Position numbers and translations under genes: made by a program
The notes under the pieces: model-generated
Seen by the model: only the letters and a program-made list of their open reading frames with translations
The model's database searches: none
Told to the model about the DNA's origin: nothing
Part shown: piece by piece, positions 45,391 to 56,944 of the stretch
Layout of the letters: each line of letters starts with the position of its first letter
How positions within the stretch are numbered: position 1 is the first letter of the stretch
Assembly (NCBI RefSeq): GCF_029784135.1
Contig: NC_073745.1
Coordinates: forward strand, 280,523,803-280,587,802
Direction: 5' to 3'
Length of the DNA: 64,000 nt
Source of the DNA: Toxorhynchites rutilus septentrionalis
Lineage: Eukaryota > Arthropoda > Insecta > Diptera > Culicidae

Positions 45391-47054
45391 AAATTTTAGT
45401 GCATGGCAAAATAATACCAGAATTGGTAAATAAACTGATTGAATAGAATAATTTCGTAGTCCTACGTCAACAATTCTGTCGTGTTCAGGACATAACCTAT
45501 AGTTCAAATGATCAAAATATAATATATTGTCAAAGAATATTGTTCAACATTTTAGAATCAATTTTTGAGAATATTTTTTTGGATTTTATTTTTTATTTGA
45601 GCCATCCACAGTGTCCGAAAATTTTCGAAACACTCCATTCAATTTGGGCCGGACTCCAACTTGGGTAGTTGGGCCGGATTTTTCTTCCGAATTTGAAGTG
45701 CAAAAGTAAAACTTAGAAGAAAACATAGATCCAACTCTAGATAAAAAATAATGCGATAAAAAAAACCAAGGATGATTTATATCTGTGATACAACCGGAAG
45801 GTTGACGTAGGACTACCGTTAGTTTAGCAATCATATGTTTGAAGTTTCGTCTGAATCAATTCTCAATGAATGAATATTGTGTAAGATTTATAAAAATTCC
45901 ATGCAAGTGCAAGCATAGAGCATCGTCGATCGTCCGGGTGCAAAGGGAGCCTAGGGTAAATTTTTCGATATTGAGTTTTTTCGCGATTCGGGACCAGAAA
46001 CCCCTTAAGAATCGATTGAGACCCATCCAAGGTCCCTGAGTTGAAAATTCAGCCCATGAGATGGTTTTTTTGTACAAGGTCCATTCAAAAAGTTTATTCA
46101 AAAAAATAACAAAACAATTTATAATATTTTTTTCTGCGCAGTAAACTCGGCATAATCGTCAAGTGCTTTCTCATACGAAGCAAGCAATATTGCTTCATAC
46201 TGATCGGATTTGCTTTGCAATTCTTTCAACGACGTATACGAATCCATCACTTTGCACACCGGTAACAATTATTTAGAGCAAAATTACGAATGAAAAGCAT
46301 TTTAAATTGAATAAAATGAATTAAATCACGTCTTTGCGATGTCAAAATCAAAAACACGAGTAACACGAAAACCGCAAAGTGATAAGAAATGTTTCGTCTT
46401 CAAACAACCGAATAATACACCATAGAAATGTCGATACAATCACCCAAACTAACAAAAACAAGCATGATTGAAACGTATTTTGTGCTCAAACTAGTTCACT
46501 AGTGTGACAACATACCACAGAAGAGATTTCATCCAACACGAAACCTTGAAAGCAGATGTTTTCGTAGTGTAAGCTTTAAACGCTTTTTCTCGGAAACTTG
46601 TTTTTCACCCTAAGCCTCCTTTCTTCCCGGACGATCACAGATTATATATATTCGTGCATATTCTGTGGATGCATTCTGAACTGGATAAGAGCGAGCATAA
46701 TTGGTTCATCGAACTATCGTGATTGATATAGATTTTTGTAATTTTGTTGTTATTTTCAAAACAACTTTTGAGCAGTTTTCGGATCAATAAATAACAAGCA
46801 TATTACTCCTAGACATTTTATTCTTCGAATGAAGTGATGATCATACCACTCCCTTCAGCCAGCAAAGAAGTATTAACACTCAAAATCTTGTTCCTCCAAC
46901 GTAACGCCCTCGTCTTCGAAACATTGAACTTACACCCCGGTATAAAAATGAATGACGTAGTCCTACGTCAAAAATAAATTCGATTCCGATAGTGTGTATT
47001 AATTTGAATCGAATCTACAAACACAACAGAGGAGAACCCTGAACTCACACTGAA
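45391..47054. repeat. Mixed sequence with repeated near-palindromic ACGTAG-CCTACGT motif
   Basis: The string GTAGTCCTACGTCA (or its inverse TGACGTAGGACTAC) occurs at 45457, 45803 and 46958, and a shorter form TAGGACTACGTC lies at 44947. The region otherwise has no recognised gene. The spacing suggests remnants of one dispersed repeat family. Confidence 0.45.
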
Positions 47055-47160
47055 GGTCACGAGTTCAATCCTCACTCCCGACATTCTTCCAAAAATGGAA
47101 GTTAAATTGACGAACCGGCCAAAAGTGTTGAAAGTCACTATAATACAGATAAAAAAAGAA
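47055..47160 (+). mobile_element. 5'-truncated SINE, same family as 17657-17804
   Basis: It shares GTCACGAGTTCAATCCTCAC (B-box region), TCCCGACATTCTTCCAAAAA and GTGTTGAAAGTCACTATAAT with the complete copy at 17657, and ends in an A-rich tail. The A-box part is not recognisable. Confidence 0.82.
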
Positions 47161-47190
47161 TACTATTATTACCTGTATTACGCATTTTAT

Positions 47191-47420
47191 GTGCTCCCGT
47201 GGCTCACACATGTCATGCCGGGGGTCCTGGTTCGATTCCCGTTAACTGGGGAGATTTTTCTCGTCAAAGAAATTTCTTCCGACTTGCACTGTGATCACTC
47301 GAGTTCTAGTACGAGTACTTACCATTAAGAATACATTCGAGGCGTGTTATTAAGTATAGAAATCTCAACAATGGCGAGGTTCCTCTATTTAGTAACGTTA
47401 ATGCCATTGAAGAAGTAGAT
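47191..47420 (+). mobile_element. tRNA-headed SINE, same family as 17145-17393
   Basis: The head GTGCTCCCGTGGCTCACACA and B-box GGTTCGATTCCC (47229-47240) are followed by GGGAGATTTTTCTCGTCAAA and ACTTGCACTG. Downstream similarity to the 17.1-kb copy continues to the TTAATGCCATTGAAGAAG block. The two copies are diverged, so the family is old. Confidence 0.78.
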
Positions 47421-48060
47421 TATGATCCTTACTTTGCCTTCCCTATTTTGAATATAGTAAAATTGTAACAATCTGGGGAATACGACGTACTTCCATTCCA
47501 ATTATCCTAATCATATCACGGTTACGTTCACAACATGTGCTCGGGCATTGACATATTGGCGAATTACTTATTCGTGTCTCTCGCTTTAGAAATGATAGTT
47601 AGGTTAGGTCAATGATTTTTCATAAGAATGACTTACAGAGATAAAATATTATTTTATCCCAAACGATCTTAGAACAAAATATTCCATGGGTTCTTACCCA
47701 GCGATCATGAAACGCGTAGAGACGTAGATATATGAGTGCGTCTCGTACCAAACAAGTGAGCCTCCCGAAACACAAAATATCTGATTTGTGGAGAAGTAAA
47801 TCATAGATTTTACTATGATTCTGATACCATGTGATTCCGTTCTAATGAACTCAAAAACCTCCTGGTGTTTGTCGCACAAATCGCGAGAAGCATAAAAGGC
47901 TATATAAAAAATTAAGTGCTAGACATAATCTGTTTCTAGAAGCGGATCAAACGCTGACCAAAGTGCTTGGCTACCAACAAGGTCACCTCCAAGTAAACAC
48001 TTTAGTTTTCTTTCCTATCACATAGAAATAGTGAAAGGCTATTTTTCGGCATATCTTATA
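47421..48060. other. Unassigned sequence
   Basis: I recognise no gene or repeat. Confidence 0.35.
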
Positions 48061-48111
48061 TTTATTCTTATTTTGTTTCGTGAATATTTGTAAAATTTAT
48101 TTCTGGCAACG

Positions 48112-48294
48112 ATGCGCTATCGAACACGTTGTTTGGTCGTGCGAGGTCTTGTCACCAGATCGAATTTAGAAAACTCCCTTCGGGCCCGAGGAAGGCAGCC
48201 CAATGTGCCGGTGAGAGATGTGTTGGCTCGGTTAGACCTTGACTACATGTCCCAAATATATGTTTTCCTTAAAGATATCGATCTTCGAGTGTGA
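48112..48294 (+). pseudogene. C-terminal end of a non-LTR retrotransposon ORF2
   Basis: The frame reads Arg-Gly-Leu-Val-Thr-Arg-Ser-Asn-Leu-Glu-Asn-Ser-Leu-Arg-Ala-Arg-Gly-Arg-Gln-Pro, then Asn-Val-Pro-Val-Arg-Asp-Val-Leu-Ala, then Asp-Leu-Asp-Tyr-Met-Ser-Gln-Ile-Tyr-Val-Phe-Leu-Lys-Asp-Ile-Asp, and stops at 48294. I recognise this as the type of tail found after the reverse transcriptase in mosquito jockey/CR1-like LINEs (from memory of the family). A C- and T-rich 3' UTR follows (about 48300-48590), with a short GTGAGT repeat run at 48440-48470. Everything upstream, including the reverse transcriptase, is missing, so it is a 5'-truncated insertion. Confidence 0.65.
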
Positions 48295-48599
48295 TTGTTC
48301 TTACATCCTTTCCCCCCCCCCATTTTCCCCTCCTTTTCGTCCTTCGCGAGCTATCGGTTCCCTAACATTAGAAAAAGTTAAATTGTTAATACATATTGGA
48401 TGTGAGGATAGTTTAAGAATTCAGTGTGATGTGTGAGTATGAATGTGAAAGTGAGTGTGAGTGTGAGTGTGAACATGGTTACAATCTCCTTACATCCCAT
48501 CCTTTTCCTAAGGAAAATGTTTCACCCTTCTAAACTCGAGTCGACCGCGAGTAATCGGTTATGGAAGGCAAGTTGAAACTTCAGAAGAAAAAATGAGGG

Positions 48600-49600
48600 A
48601 ATCAGTTAATCGAATTGTTAATGACACATGAGGCATCTGCAATTTAATGAAAAAAAATATACCAGAAGAAACATGTTTGCTCTTATTTTGCGTATACCCT
48701 TAGTTTAGTTTATTTGCCGATTTCGAAGGTTTGTTACATTTGAACCGCTGAAATGATTTCCGATCTATTACAAGCTACTGAGAGGTATTCGAGTGAACTT
48801 TCTAAGAAAAAAAAACTTAAACTACACCCAAATGTCTACTTTTAGATGAAATCTTGCAAAATGTTGTTTTTTTGTAGGGTTCAAGGGATTAATATTAAAG
48901 AAATCCTAGATTTTGACATAATTGTTATATTTTGTGTCATATCAGAAATTCATAAATACATATTTTCGTTTTTAAGAATTTCATCTCACATTCGCTGATT
49001 TCAATGATTGATAATCGTTCAAGCGGTTCACAAGGTACAAAGTTATTAAAATGAATATATTTGTCGAAATAAGAAAAAATGGGAAAATTATTCTTTTTTT
49101 TTTAATATTTTGTAAAAAAATACTTAGCTTTCGAAAAATGATACAAACAGTTAGGCTCTACACTTCAAAACTAAACGACAAATAACTAAAATTATTGATG
49201 GTTTCGCCTTAAAGTAGACATTTTAGAAGGCAGTTCGGTAGTCATCATAGAAAGTTCACTTGACTACCTTTCACTTAGTACTAGTAATAGATAGGATATC
49301 GGTCCAGTGGCTCAAATTTTTTTTGAAAAATAAGTTTATTTAGAAAAATCTAAAAAAAACGATTCATTTTTCGCTATAAAAATATTCAGAACTTCGTAAT
49401 AGTTTTGAGAACATCGAATCTAGAAATAAGAGCTGTGCCGAATTTTTCCGGAATATCCGTAAATCATTCTAATGTTAATCATCTACCGAAATATTTTATC
49501 CCGACCTCGAACGTTTATGAGACATGTAACCGCTATTTGCACAACAATGTATTTAACAATCCAATACCGGCATAACAGTATAGAGGACAGATGTACTTGA
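48600..49600. other. Unassigned AT-rich sequence
   Basis: I recognise no gene or clear repeat. Confidence 0.4.
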
Positions 49601-51420
49601 ACGCGTTACGCCGCATTTCATTCGCTCTTCGCTGTCACCGTAAAATATCTCCCAATGATTTTTTTCTCATTTTCTTTATTATTTCTGGTCCGGTATGAAT
49701 TCGGATCGGACAGGAAGAAGGTGGGCGAGTTCGATTGAGATCGGTTCACTTTTAATAACATCCCATCGAAACTAGCAAATATCCGTAATGGCCATCAGTC
49801 CATCAGAAAATCCGCGACAACTAGAATCTGTGCCGATAGTTTACCAATGTGCTTGGGATCTCTTCCGAACCCTAATCACACCCTGCGAGGTTCGCAAAAC
49901 TCTTCCTATTTGCGTCTTTTCGCAAATTAAAGCTGCTGTTGGAGAGTGAAAGATGCGCGCAAGCGGCAAAACTAAATATAGGTCAGTCGATCAGCGGAGA
50001 AGTCGGGCCTCTTGCGAGACGCTCTAAATAAAACTTTGTTCTTCGGGATTGGTCTCGGGAGGCTGCGAGGGGGCTGACAGACCGTGAGCGCACCGGGTGT
50101 CGAATCCACATTGTGTGAGACTCACGGAAATTTCGTCGACAAAACGGTGCTAAGCGAAGAAAAATTAAACAAGTGGTGTGTTTTATTTTGTCCACCCACC
50201 TCCTCTACGGACTACGATGTGCAATACGATCCGGTTCGTTGTTTATGTAATGTTCGTGTGCGTGGTATATAATATAGTGGTGGGTTATCAATCAGCGCGA
50301 CTGCGAATATTTCCACCAACCGGGAGACGTGTTCGACTTGTTTACATTGGTTGGTGGTGATTTGACTCGCTCCGTTTATTCGTGTTGAAAAGAGTGTTTT
50401 GTTATAATTTTTAATAAGCTAAAATCATTTCTAGAATAGTTTAGTTACTCAAAGGCGCAGGCGAAACGTTACACTACTCCGATATACCAACTGTTGAAGG
50501 TAAGAACGTTGTGAAAATCACGCTCCACTATCGGTTTTACCTTGACTAGGGCCAACCACTACAAAACCGCGGCCGATAAGATAGTGCACGAAGCGCGCTA
50601 ATCGGCTATCAATAAACTCGAGCAGTGTTTGCTATGTTGTGGTAAAACAGTATCACTTGTCGGGGCAAGCGCGTGCCATTTCCCCTACTGTGACGACCCA
50701 AGGGGTTCTCGAAGACAAAGACTTTCCACACTTTCGACACGAACACGAACGGCACATGTTTAGAAACTGGATAATGCGATCACGCCGTATACGGCGTTCT
50801 AGTTCTGGCTCTAAAAATCATTCATATTCTGCTGTGGTTTGACATGTTCATGATATGTCAAGCAAATGAACAAGATTTGTGTAAACCGATTCGATAAACC
50901 ACACTTGCATACATAGCTGTCCATAGTTGTGAACACATATTTATATTTCTAGGTTATCACTGATAAGATTGGTAATTCTTATCGATCGCAGTTTTGCGGC
51001 GAAACTAAACTAGACATTTTCAAAGCGTTCAATGTCGACCCGCATCCATCACAGTTAGAACCATCGATTGTGTGTAAAGTCCCCTCTCATTTCCGTAAAG
51101 TTCAACACCACCGACACTACCCCTAATCCCACAACAATCCCCCGAAAGCCGGCGCGCGCGATGGTGCAGCGGCCATTTCCGTGTGCGTTATACTTCTCAC
51201 TCGAGAGTTCGCGAGTATTTGTCTCGAGTGCTGCCTTGAAATTTGCGCCTGCGACCACCTCTCTCGTTGCGCTGCGGCAATGCAACGCACTTATACATCG
51301 CCTTAAATGAACGCATTTCGACCTTCGAGCCGGTGAAATGGTGGAAACGAGCTGCTGATGCTGATGAGATCATAAGGGTAATGGAGTCTAGGAGGGGTTA
51401 AAAAGTTTATGTGAGCCATA
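49601..51420. other. GC-richer unique block, possible upstream exon region
   Basis: 49600-51300 is mostly free of recognisable repeats and less AT-rich. Frames on both strands are short and without known domains. A donor-like site is listed separately. Confidence 0.35.
50492..50507 (+). promoter_or_regulatory. Candidate splice donor of a 5' UTR exon
   Basis: TTGAAG followed by GTAAGA (intron start at 50500) matches the donor consensus well. The preceding 400 bp (about 50080-50499) are GC-richer and repeat-free, as a first untranslated exon might be. Inference only. Confidence 0.25.
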
Positions 51421-52220
51421 AAAGAGGTTCTACGATATAGTGGGACGCATTCGAGATGTAAAATATTGTTCGTTTGAAGCGAACCGTTTGCCTGATTTCA
51501 CTTTAAATTTTTTTTTTATATACTATGGTTCATTCAATTTGACACACTCCTAAAAACAATTCTCAGCTGATTCCATCAAAAAAAAAACCCGGATACTCGA
51601 ACATACGAATGATAACTTCTCGCGTTACTTTTGAGAAGGATTTAGCTGTTTTAATCGACTCTCTTCATTAATTTTCTTTTTCGATAACCACGGTAATTTG
51701 CGCATGTTTTCCCACATAAATCAATAAACGAGGTTTTCTTCTTCTCTCCTTCTCTCCACATAGGGAAATGCCTTTACCGATGAGTTATTACGAAAGAGAA
51801 TATTGATGAAGGGTTTCGATCATTGCAGATAGATCCTTTTCAAAAGTTTTCAAAAGATTTCAATTATTCTGCACCCTTCGAAGTCCTATTTAGGGGTAGC
51901 ATACACATGTCAACGCAATGAGCATGAGTCCTCGAAACATTTATACTATCAGTTGGGATGCTCTTCTGTACCTTCGACGATTTCTACAGCCTGAATGACC
52001 TGAAAATGTAGACAGTTTTTAGTGTTTCAATTTGTACCTCCTATGTTTTCTCAAAAATCGTAATCTTACACCAAAACATTTGTAGGATTTGATTGATCTT
52101 GAAATACCCATACCCAGTTTCCGAATCTTGTACATACACCCAAACTAGCGTCGCCAGAAAACAATTCATCTTCGGCAGAAACAATGCCTTTTCGTGTCCT
52201 GAAGCGTCAAATGAGCAAAT
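51421..52220. other. Unassigned sequence
   Basis: I recognise no gene. Confidence 0.4.
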
Positions 52221-52230
52221 AAAATCATCT

Positions 52231-52285
52231 GTCTTTAGAGATGAACCAGCCTTTGGCTGAAAATCTCTTTAATGAAGAAAGAAAA
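52231..52285 (+). mobile_element. 55-bp non-LTR retroelement 3' tail with 10-bp duplication
   Basis: AAAATCATCT flanks the insert on both sides (52221-52230 and 52286-52295). The insert holds AGAGATGAACCAGCC, TTTGGCTGAAA and ATCTCTTTAATGAAGAAAG. AGAGAT and ATCTCT can pair across the AGCC/GGCT stem, giving a 3'-terminal hairpin before the A-rich tail. The inverse of CTGAAAGTCTCTTAAATAAA at 60.0 kb is the same kind of tail. Confidence 0.85.
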
Positions 52286-52295
52286 AAAATCATCT

Positions 52296-52800
52296 ATCTC
52301 GGAAGCTTTAAAATATTTGTAGGGTAACTGATCTTGGTTTGTCCGATTTGGGGTGTTTTTACGCAACTAGTAAATGCGAATCGATTCTTATTCATGAAAA
52401 TCACATTGAATCGATACGAGTTTGGGTTTGTTGAAAAAGTCTCTAGTTTCTAGTCTAGTATTCTAGGTCTGAATACGTGCGAAATAATCATCTGGTGATC
52501 GATTAAAAGTTAGCTCTAATGAGGGGCGCATTGACACCAATAGATGTTGTATTTCATAATCCTTTAAAACATGTGATTCCTTCAAAATATACCATAAAAC
52601 TACTGTAAATCATGAAAAAGACAATTTTATTTACATGTTTCGAAACATTCGAATACCTGATTAGACAAAGGTTTGCTGAATTACAGCATTCAAAAAAGTG
52701 GACAAACCATGATCATATTTTCGACTGGACAAACCAAAATCATTTACCTTATGTATGGGAGCAGACATATCTTTCCATTTTCTTTTTTCATCTCTTTTGG
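52296..52800. other. Unassigned AT-rich sequence
   Basis: No gene recognised. Confidence 0.35.
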
Positions 52801-52960
52801 GATTGCACCAAAAAAAATCCATACAACGACAACGGGGATCGAGCCAAGGCCAAATGGAATACAAGGCTGTTTAACACGACCACGCTATCCACATAGCTAC
52901 TGGTGCTGTTGCATAAATGCGTGATAATGTTATAGCTCATTATGAAATGAAGTTGGAAAG
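52801..52960 (-). mobile_element. tRNA-headed dispersed repeat, copy 2
   Basis: It matches the unit at 31840-32010 in the same orientation. The B-box position reads TTGGCTCGATCCCC on the minus strand, with one change (GGCTCGATCC) from the consensus. The two copies have different flanks. Confidence 0.8.
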
Positions 52961-53029
52961 TGTTTTCTAAGAGTATAAAGGAGAGCATAAAGGATATCTA
53001 TATCCATCTCGGTCTGGGACGTGTATTTG

Positions 53030-53100
53030 GCAAACTATACGAGAAGCTTACTTGCAATGTGTCTGCTGTTTCGCTCGCTCAAATAGCATATGAATCGTTT
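53030..53100. repeat. Short dispersed block shared with 14348-14415
   Basis: GGCAAACTATACGAGAAGCT and, after a gap, CTGTTTCGCTCGCTCA occur here. Near-identical strings in the same order lie at 14348-14408, just upstream of the SINE that landed there. The family is unknown. Confidence 0.5.
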
Positions 53101-53249
53101 GTTTGAGAAACCCCATAAGTCCATTTGACGGACTTGCAAGAAAACGACAAAAACTGTTTTTCTCAAAATTTTTACCTGGTACTCCTATTTGTTGGTATCA
53201 GGTTGGTATCGACAGGCCAAAGCAAACCACTTTTTCATCAATATAACAG

Positions 53250-53775
53250 TTTAAGGCAGTATTCTAATCTAGAAAATTTAAAAAAATTAAAAAATATATT
53301 TCTATTTCTGTAGTTTAGGCATTCAAGAATATACTTTAGAAAGGACTTATCGAAAATCCTATTATTAACTGAGTTAGAGCCATTTTAATGATGCGGTATC
53401 TAACCTGGTGCGGCCAAAACAATAAACTTCAAACGCGTTTTTCTCGAAACTCGTTTTTTCAAACTGGCGTACACGATATCTCAAGTTCTACTAAACCGAT
53501 TCATGTCGAAATTATATGGATAGAATCTACAGGCATCTCTCTATCGCTTGAACCTCTGCAAAACGATATTTTTGAAACTTTACTATTTTTAAAGAATCGG
53601 GAAACATAAGAAAAAACGTTTTAAACCCTATTTTGTTTTTCAAACGGCTACCATTTTGGTAAAAAAGATGTTTTGACTCGTCCGAGGTTCATGCGATAGC
53701 GGCATCTTTACCGATTCAGAATCTGTTCGATTTTTTGGTTTCAGATAACCAGAAGGGCTGGAATCGTGTACGCCA
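53250..53775 (+). repeat. Dispersed repeat, inverted partner of 33091-33535
   Basis: The core 53670-53765 matches the inverse of about 33180-33270 (see that entry). The upstream part (53400-53620) has an open frame that I regard as incidental. Confidence 0.72.
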
Positions 53776-54096
53776 TGGCACAACTTTTTTTTGAACCCTT
53801 TCCCTTCATCTGCTCTTACCTATTTTAGATATGAATATTTTTTCTCCGTTCAATTTTTGTTTTATTGTTAAAACATAGATGAACAAATCATGATATAATG
53901 AATAGTGAATAGTTGATGCCCTTAGGGGGCTTCTCAAACAAACGAGAAATCAGTGGTAAATTTACCGGTTTTGAGTGATTCAATTCAATTTTATGTACTT
54001 TATACATTCATAATACTTATACTAAGTAAGAATAGGGCTGTTTATCATCATCAGAAGACATTTCGATTAGGTTGAGTTGCGCATACTCATTACGGT
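53776..54096. other. Unassigned AT-rich sequence
   Basis: No gene or repeat recognised. Confidence 0.4.
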
Positions 54097-54109
54097 ATCG
54101 GTAGACAAT

Positions 54110-54594
54110 TTTTTTTTATCCCATTTATTTATTTAAGGCTCATTAGCATTTTAGCTGTAACAGAGCCGAATTTTAATCGTGTACATGTCACATGGTTATC
54201 ATATCTATAATTAGCACATTACACAGTTGCCGTTCGCCAGTATTCCTTCTATACCATTACATATGGTACATTCACACAGTAGCCATTTAGGCGTAAGAGT
54301 ATTCTTTCTGTTCTCCCATTATCCAGTTGGACCACCGGACAGCGGAGACAGTTGATTGATCATTGTTGAGTTATTTATAGAACAGCAGCCCGATGTATCT
54401 TGCAGAGCAGAGCAGTTGTATGGATGAATCGATCGTATTTCGACCGTGGATCGATTCTCCATCGCTGATGATTGTTGCGTGGACGTAGCTATTCTGTAAC
54501 AACACAAAGATGGTCAATGAGGGTCCTGAGTTTTGAACTCACGATCGATCGCTTACTAAGCGAACGCGCAACCAATGTGGCTACGGAGACCCCC
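54110..54594 (-). mobile_element. Full-length tRNA-headed SINE with 13-bp duplication
   Basis: ATCGGTAGACAAT flanks both sides exactly (54097-54109 and 54595-54607). On the minus strand the head begins GGGGGTCTCCGTAGCCACAT (A-box region) and carries GAGTTCAAAACTC at the B-box position. A body of about 400 bp follows, ending in AATAAATAAATGGGAT and A's. At about 485 bp it is the longest SINE here. The copy at 3213-3480 is its 5'-truncated relative. Confidence 0.93.
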
Positions 54595-54607
54595 ATCGGT
54601 AGACAAT

Positions 54608-54958
54608 GAATGAAATTGTATTTGAAACCGATTATGTACAAACCGACGAGAACAAACCTATTCGCTGCTAAATGATGCATTTGTTTTACTAAATGCCGGG
54701 CTATCATTCTTTGATGAATGTGATCAAAGTTTTCCAACACAAAAACTGATTTCGGAAGAGTCCCGCTGTTTTCTTTCAAAACTTTCGCACGAATTTTGTC
54801 TCTGGTAAGAATCGAGGGCTTTATCCATGATTCCACATGAATCGAGAATGACAATCCTAGATTCATAGTTTATCTATGATTTTTCTAAATTATATGATCA
54901 GAGGAAAGACAAAGCAGACCAATAACACTTTTCCTAGAAAAAAGAACAGTTTAGAGTA
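54608..54958. other. Unassigned sequence
   Basis: A minus-strand frame covers this interval but overlaps the SINE head and shows no known domain, so I do not call it a gene. Confidence 0.4.
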
Positions 54959-55439
54959 CACTGGAGTCGCTTTTTACGCGGGGGATACGTGCCGTGTAAA
55001 CAAAAACCACGTGAAAGAAAACCGCGCAAATTTCAAAATCCGCGTAAAAATAAACCATGTGATTTTCGAAACCAGTGTAAAAATTTAACAAACAGTGAAT
55101 TATTAGTTCAAAATGCAACCTATTCTAACAATTGATTACCTGTTTTTTTTTTGCCTACTACAATCATGCTATCTGTTTTATTTCTCAGCTACTAATCAGT
55201 GATACAATACAAACTTATTTCGTGAAAAGTCACATCAATTAGTATATTCAATTTTTACGTAGTTGATGCGAGCCGCGTAAATTTCGAAATCCACGTAAAA
55301 GCCGCGTAAATTTCGAAATCCGCGTAAATTTCGAGATCCGCGTAAATTTCGAGATCCGCGTAAAAAAAACTGCGTAAATTTCAAAAGCTGCGTAAAATAA
55401 AAACGCGTACAAAAAAACGCTTAAAAAGCGACTTTAGTG
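54959..55439. mobile_element. MITE with TA duplication and CGCGTAAATTTCGA subrepeats
   Basis: The left end CACTGGAGTCGCTTTTTACG follows TA (54957-54958). The right end is the inverse of CACTAAAGTCGCTTTTTAAG and precedes TA (55440-55441). Inside the right half, CCGCGTAAATTTCGA-ATC units repeat at least four times (55270-55365); the left half has related CCGCGCAAATTTCAAAATCC and CCGCGTAAAAA. No coding capacity. TA duplication and end structure suggest a Tc1/mariner/pogo-mobilised element. Confidence 0.88.
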
Positions 55440-55443
55440 TACT

Positions 55444-55960
55444 GTTTTCTTTGTATTTTCCCCCAAAACTTGCAATTACTTATATTTTAAATATATGATA
55501 ATGATGTCGCTAATTGGGGATAATGGAAATCCAACGTGCCCCACGATTTTATTTTAGTCTTATCAATGCCCTAGACTAATGAAGGAGAGGTGTGATAACT
55601 GCTAACTGCTACTTGCCTAATTATTTTCTAGCTTTTAGTACATTATTATGTTTAATCACAATTAAACCGGTTAATTTAAAAAGTTTTTTTTACTTATTTT
55701 ATTTTCTAGTTTTAAGTACATTATCTGTTTTATTAGAATATTTCTCTACAATAAAACCATTGTACTGTATTCTATCAATCAAATAATTTCATTTGATACC
55801 GATATTGAGTGGATTGCAGAAAATACATAGTGTGTTCTCTAAGTCAAGTTCGTTCGTTTGATACACATATCTCAATCAACCTTTTTTTTTTGAGATGATA
55901 TGGAATCAGATATTTTGTAGTGGCGGTCAAATTGGATTTTTTCAAGATAAGCAGTTTTAA
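55444..55960. other. Unassigned AT-rich sequence
   Basis: TTATTTTCTAG-TTTTAGTACATTAT occurs twice (about 55620 and 55695), a short direct repeat. Otherwise nothing is recognised. Confidence 0.4.
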
Positions 55961-56830
55961 AATAACAGCAGGGATAAAGGTGATTTATAAATTCGGTCAG
56001 TTCCTATTGGTCAAATTTCTATAGATGTGAGACAACCCTACAGACATACAGACATACATACGAACAGTTCAAGCTGAATAAAACCGTTTAATAAAGTAAT
56101 TTGCTATTTTGTGATTGCGGCCATCTTGGATTTGGATTTTTCATGATCTACTGTGATCTACTATTCAAGCTCTTTCATTTGATACCCATATTAATCGGGT
56201 TTTGAGAAAATATGTAGCCCACCATTTGATAGTGGCAGCCATCTTGGATTTCCATTTTTCATAAATAACTGTGTTCTACTAGTCAAGCCCTTGCATTTGA
56301 TACCCATATTAATGGGGTTTTGAGAAAATATGTAGTCCGTGATATTGTAGTGGCAGCCATTTTGGATTTACATTTTTCATAAATTACTGTGTTCTACTAG
56401 TCAAGCCCTATCATTTGATAACCATAATAATAGGGTTTTGAGAAAATATGTAGTGGCAGCCATATTGGATTTGCATTTTTCATAAATAACCGTGTTCTAC
56501 TAGTCAGGCCCTTTCATTTGATACCCATATTGATGGGGTTTTGGAAAACCCATTTCGATGAGGTTTTGAGAAAATATGTGATCCGCCATTTTGTAGCGGC
56601 CGCCAACTTGGATTTTCAAGGTCATGAAATACGCAGTTTTATAATGTAGTCGTTGAGATTGAGATGAAAGTGTGTTCCAAATTTCAGATCAATCGGTCAA
56701 CAGAGAGGTGGTCAAATTTCTATTAATGTGGGTCAGCACTACAGACAAACATGTTACAAACATACAAACATTCAAACATACAAACGGATTACAGGGCAAG
56801 CTAAACAAAACCGTTTAAAAATTAGAATGT
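55961..56830. repeat. Tandem array with roughly 110-120-bp units
   Basis: GGCAGCCAT-TTGGATTT recurs at about 56225, 56343 and 56455, with related starts at 56117 and 56597. Units also share CATTTTTCATAAAT-ACTGTG, TTCTACTAGTCAAGCCC, CATTTGATACCCATATTAAT and GGGGTTTTGAGAAAATATGT. The copies are diverged. The array is bounded on both sides by similar CTACAGACA-ACA-...AGCT-AA-AAAACCGTTTAA blocks (56038-56092 and 56730-56822), so it may be the interior of one larger element. Confidence 0.85.
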
Positions 56831-56944
56831 TTCACTTATTTCATATGTATCACAATGTAATTTATGAAATTTTACAATAAAATCAATTGTTTGTACTATT
56901 TTTATAAATAGGCATTGGTACTAAGGAAACAATTCACGATAGTA

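Noticed and set aside
54489..54866. 125-residue minus-strand frame
   Set aside because: Its end runs into the SINE head and target duplication, so it cannot be one conserved coding unit. No domain recognised.
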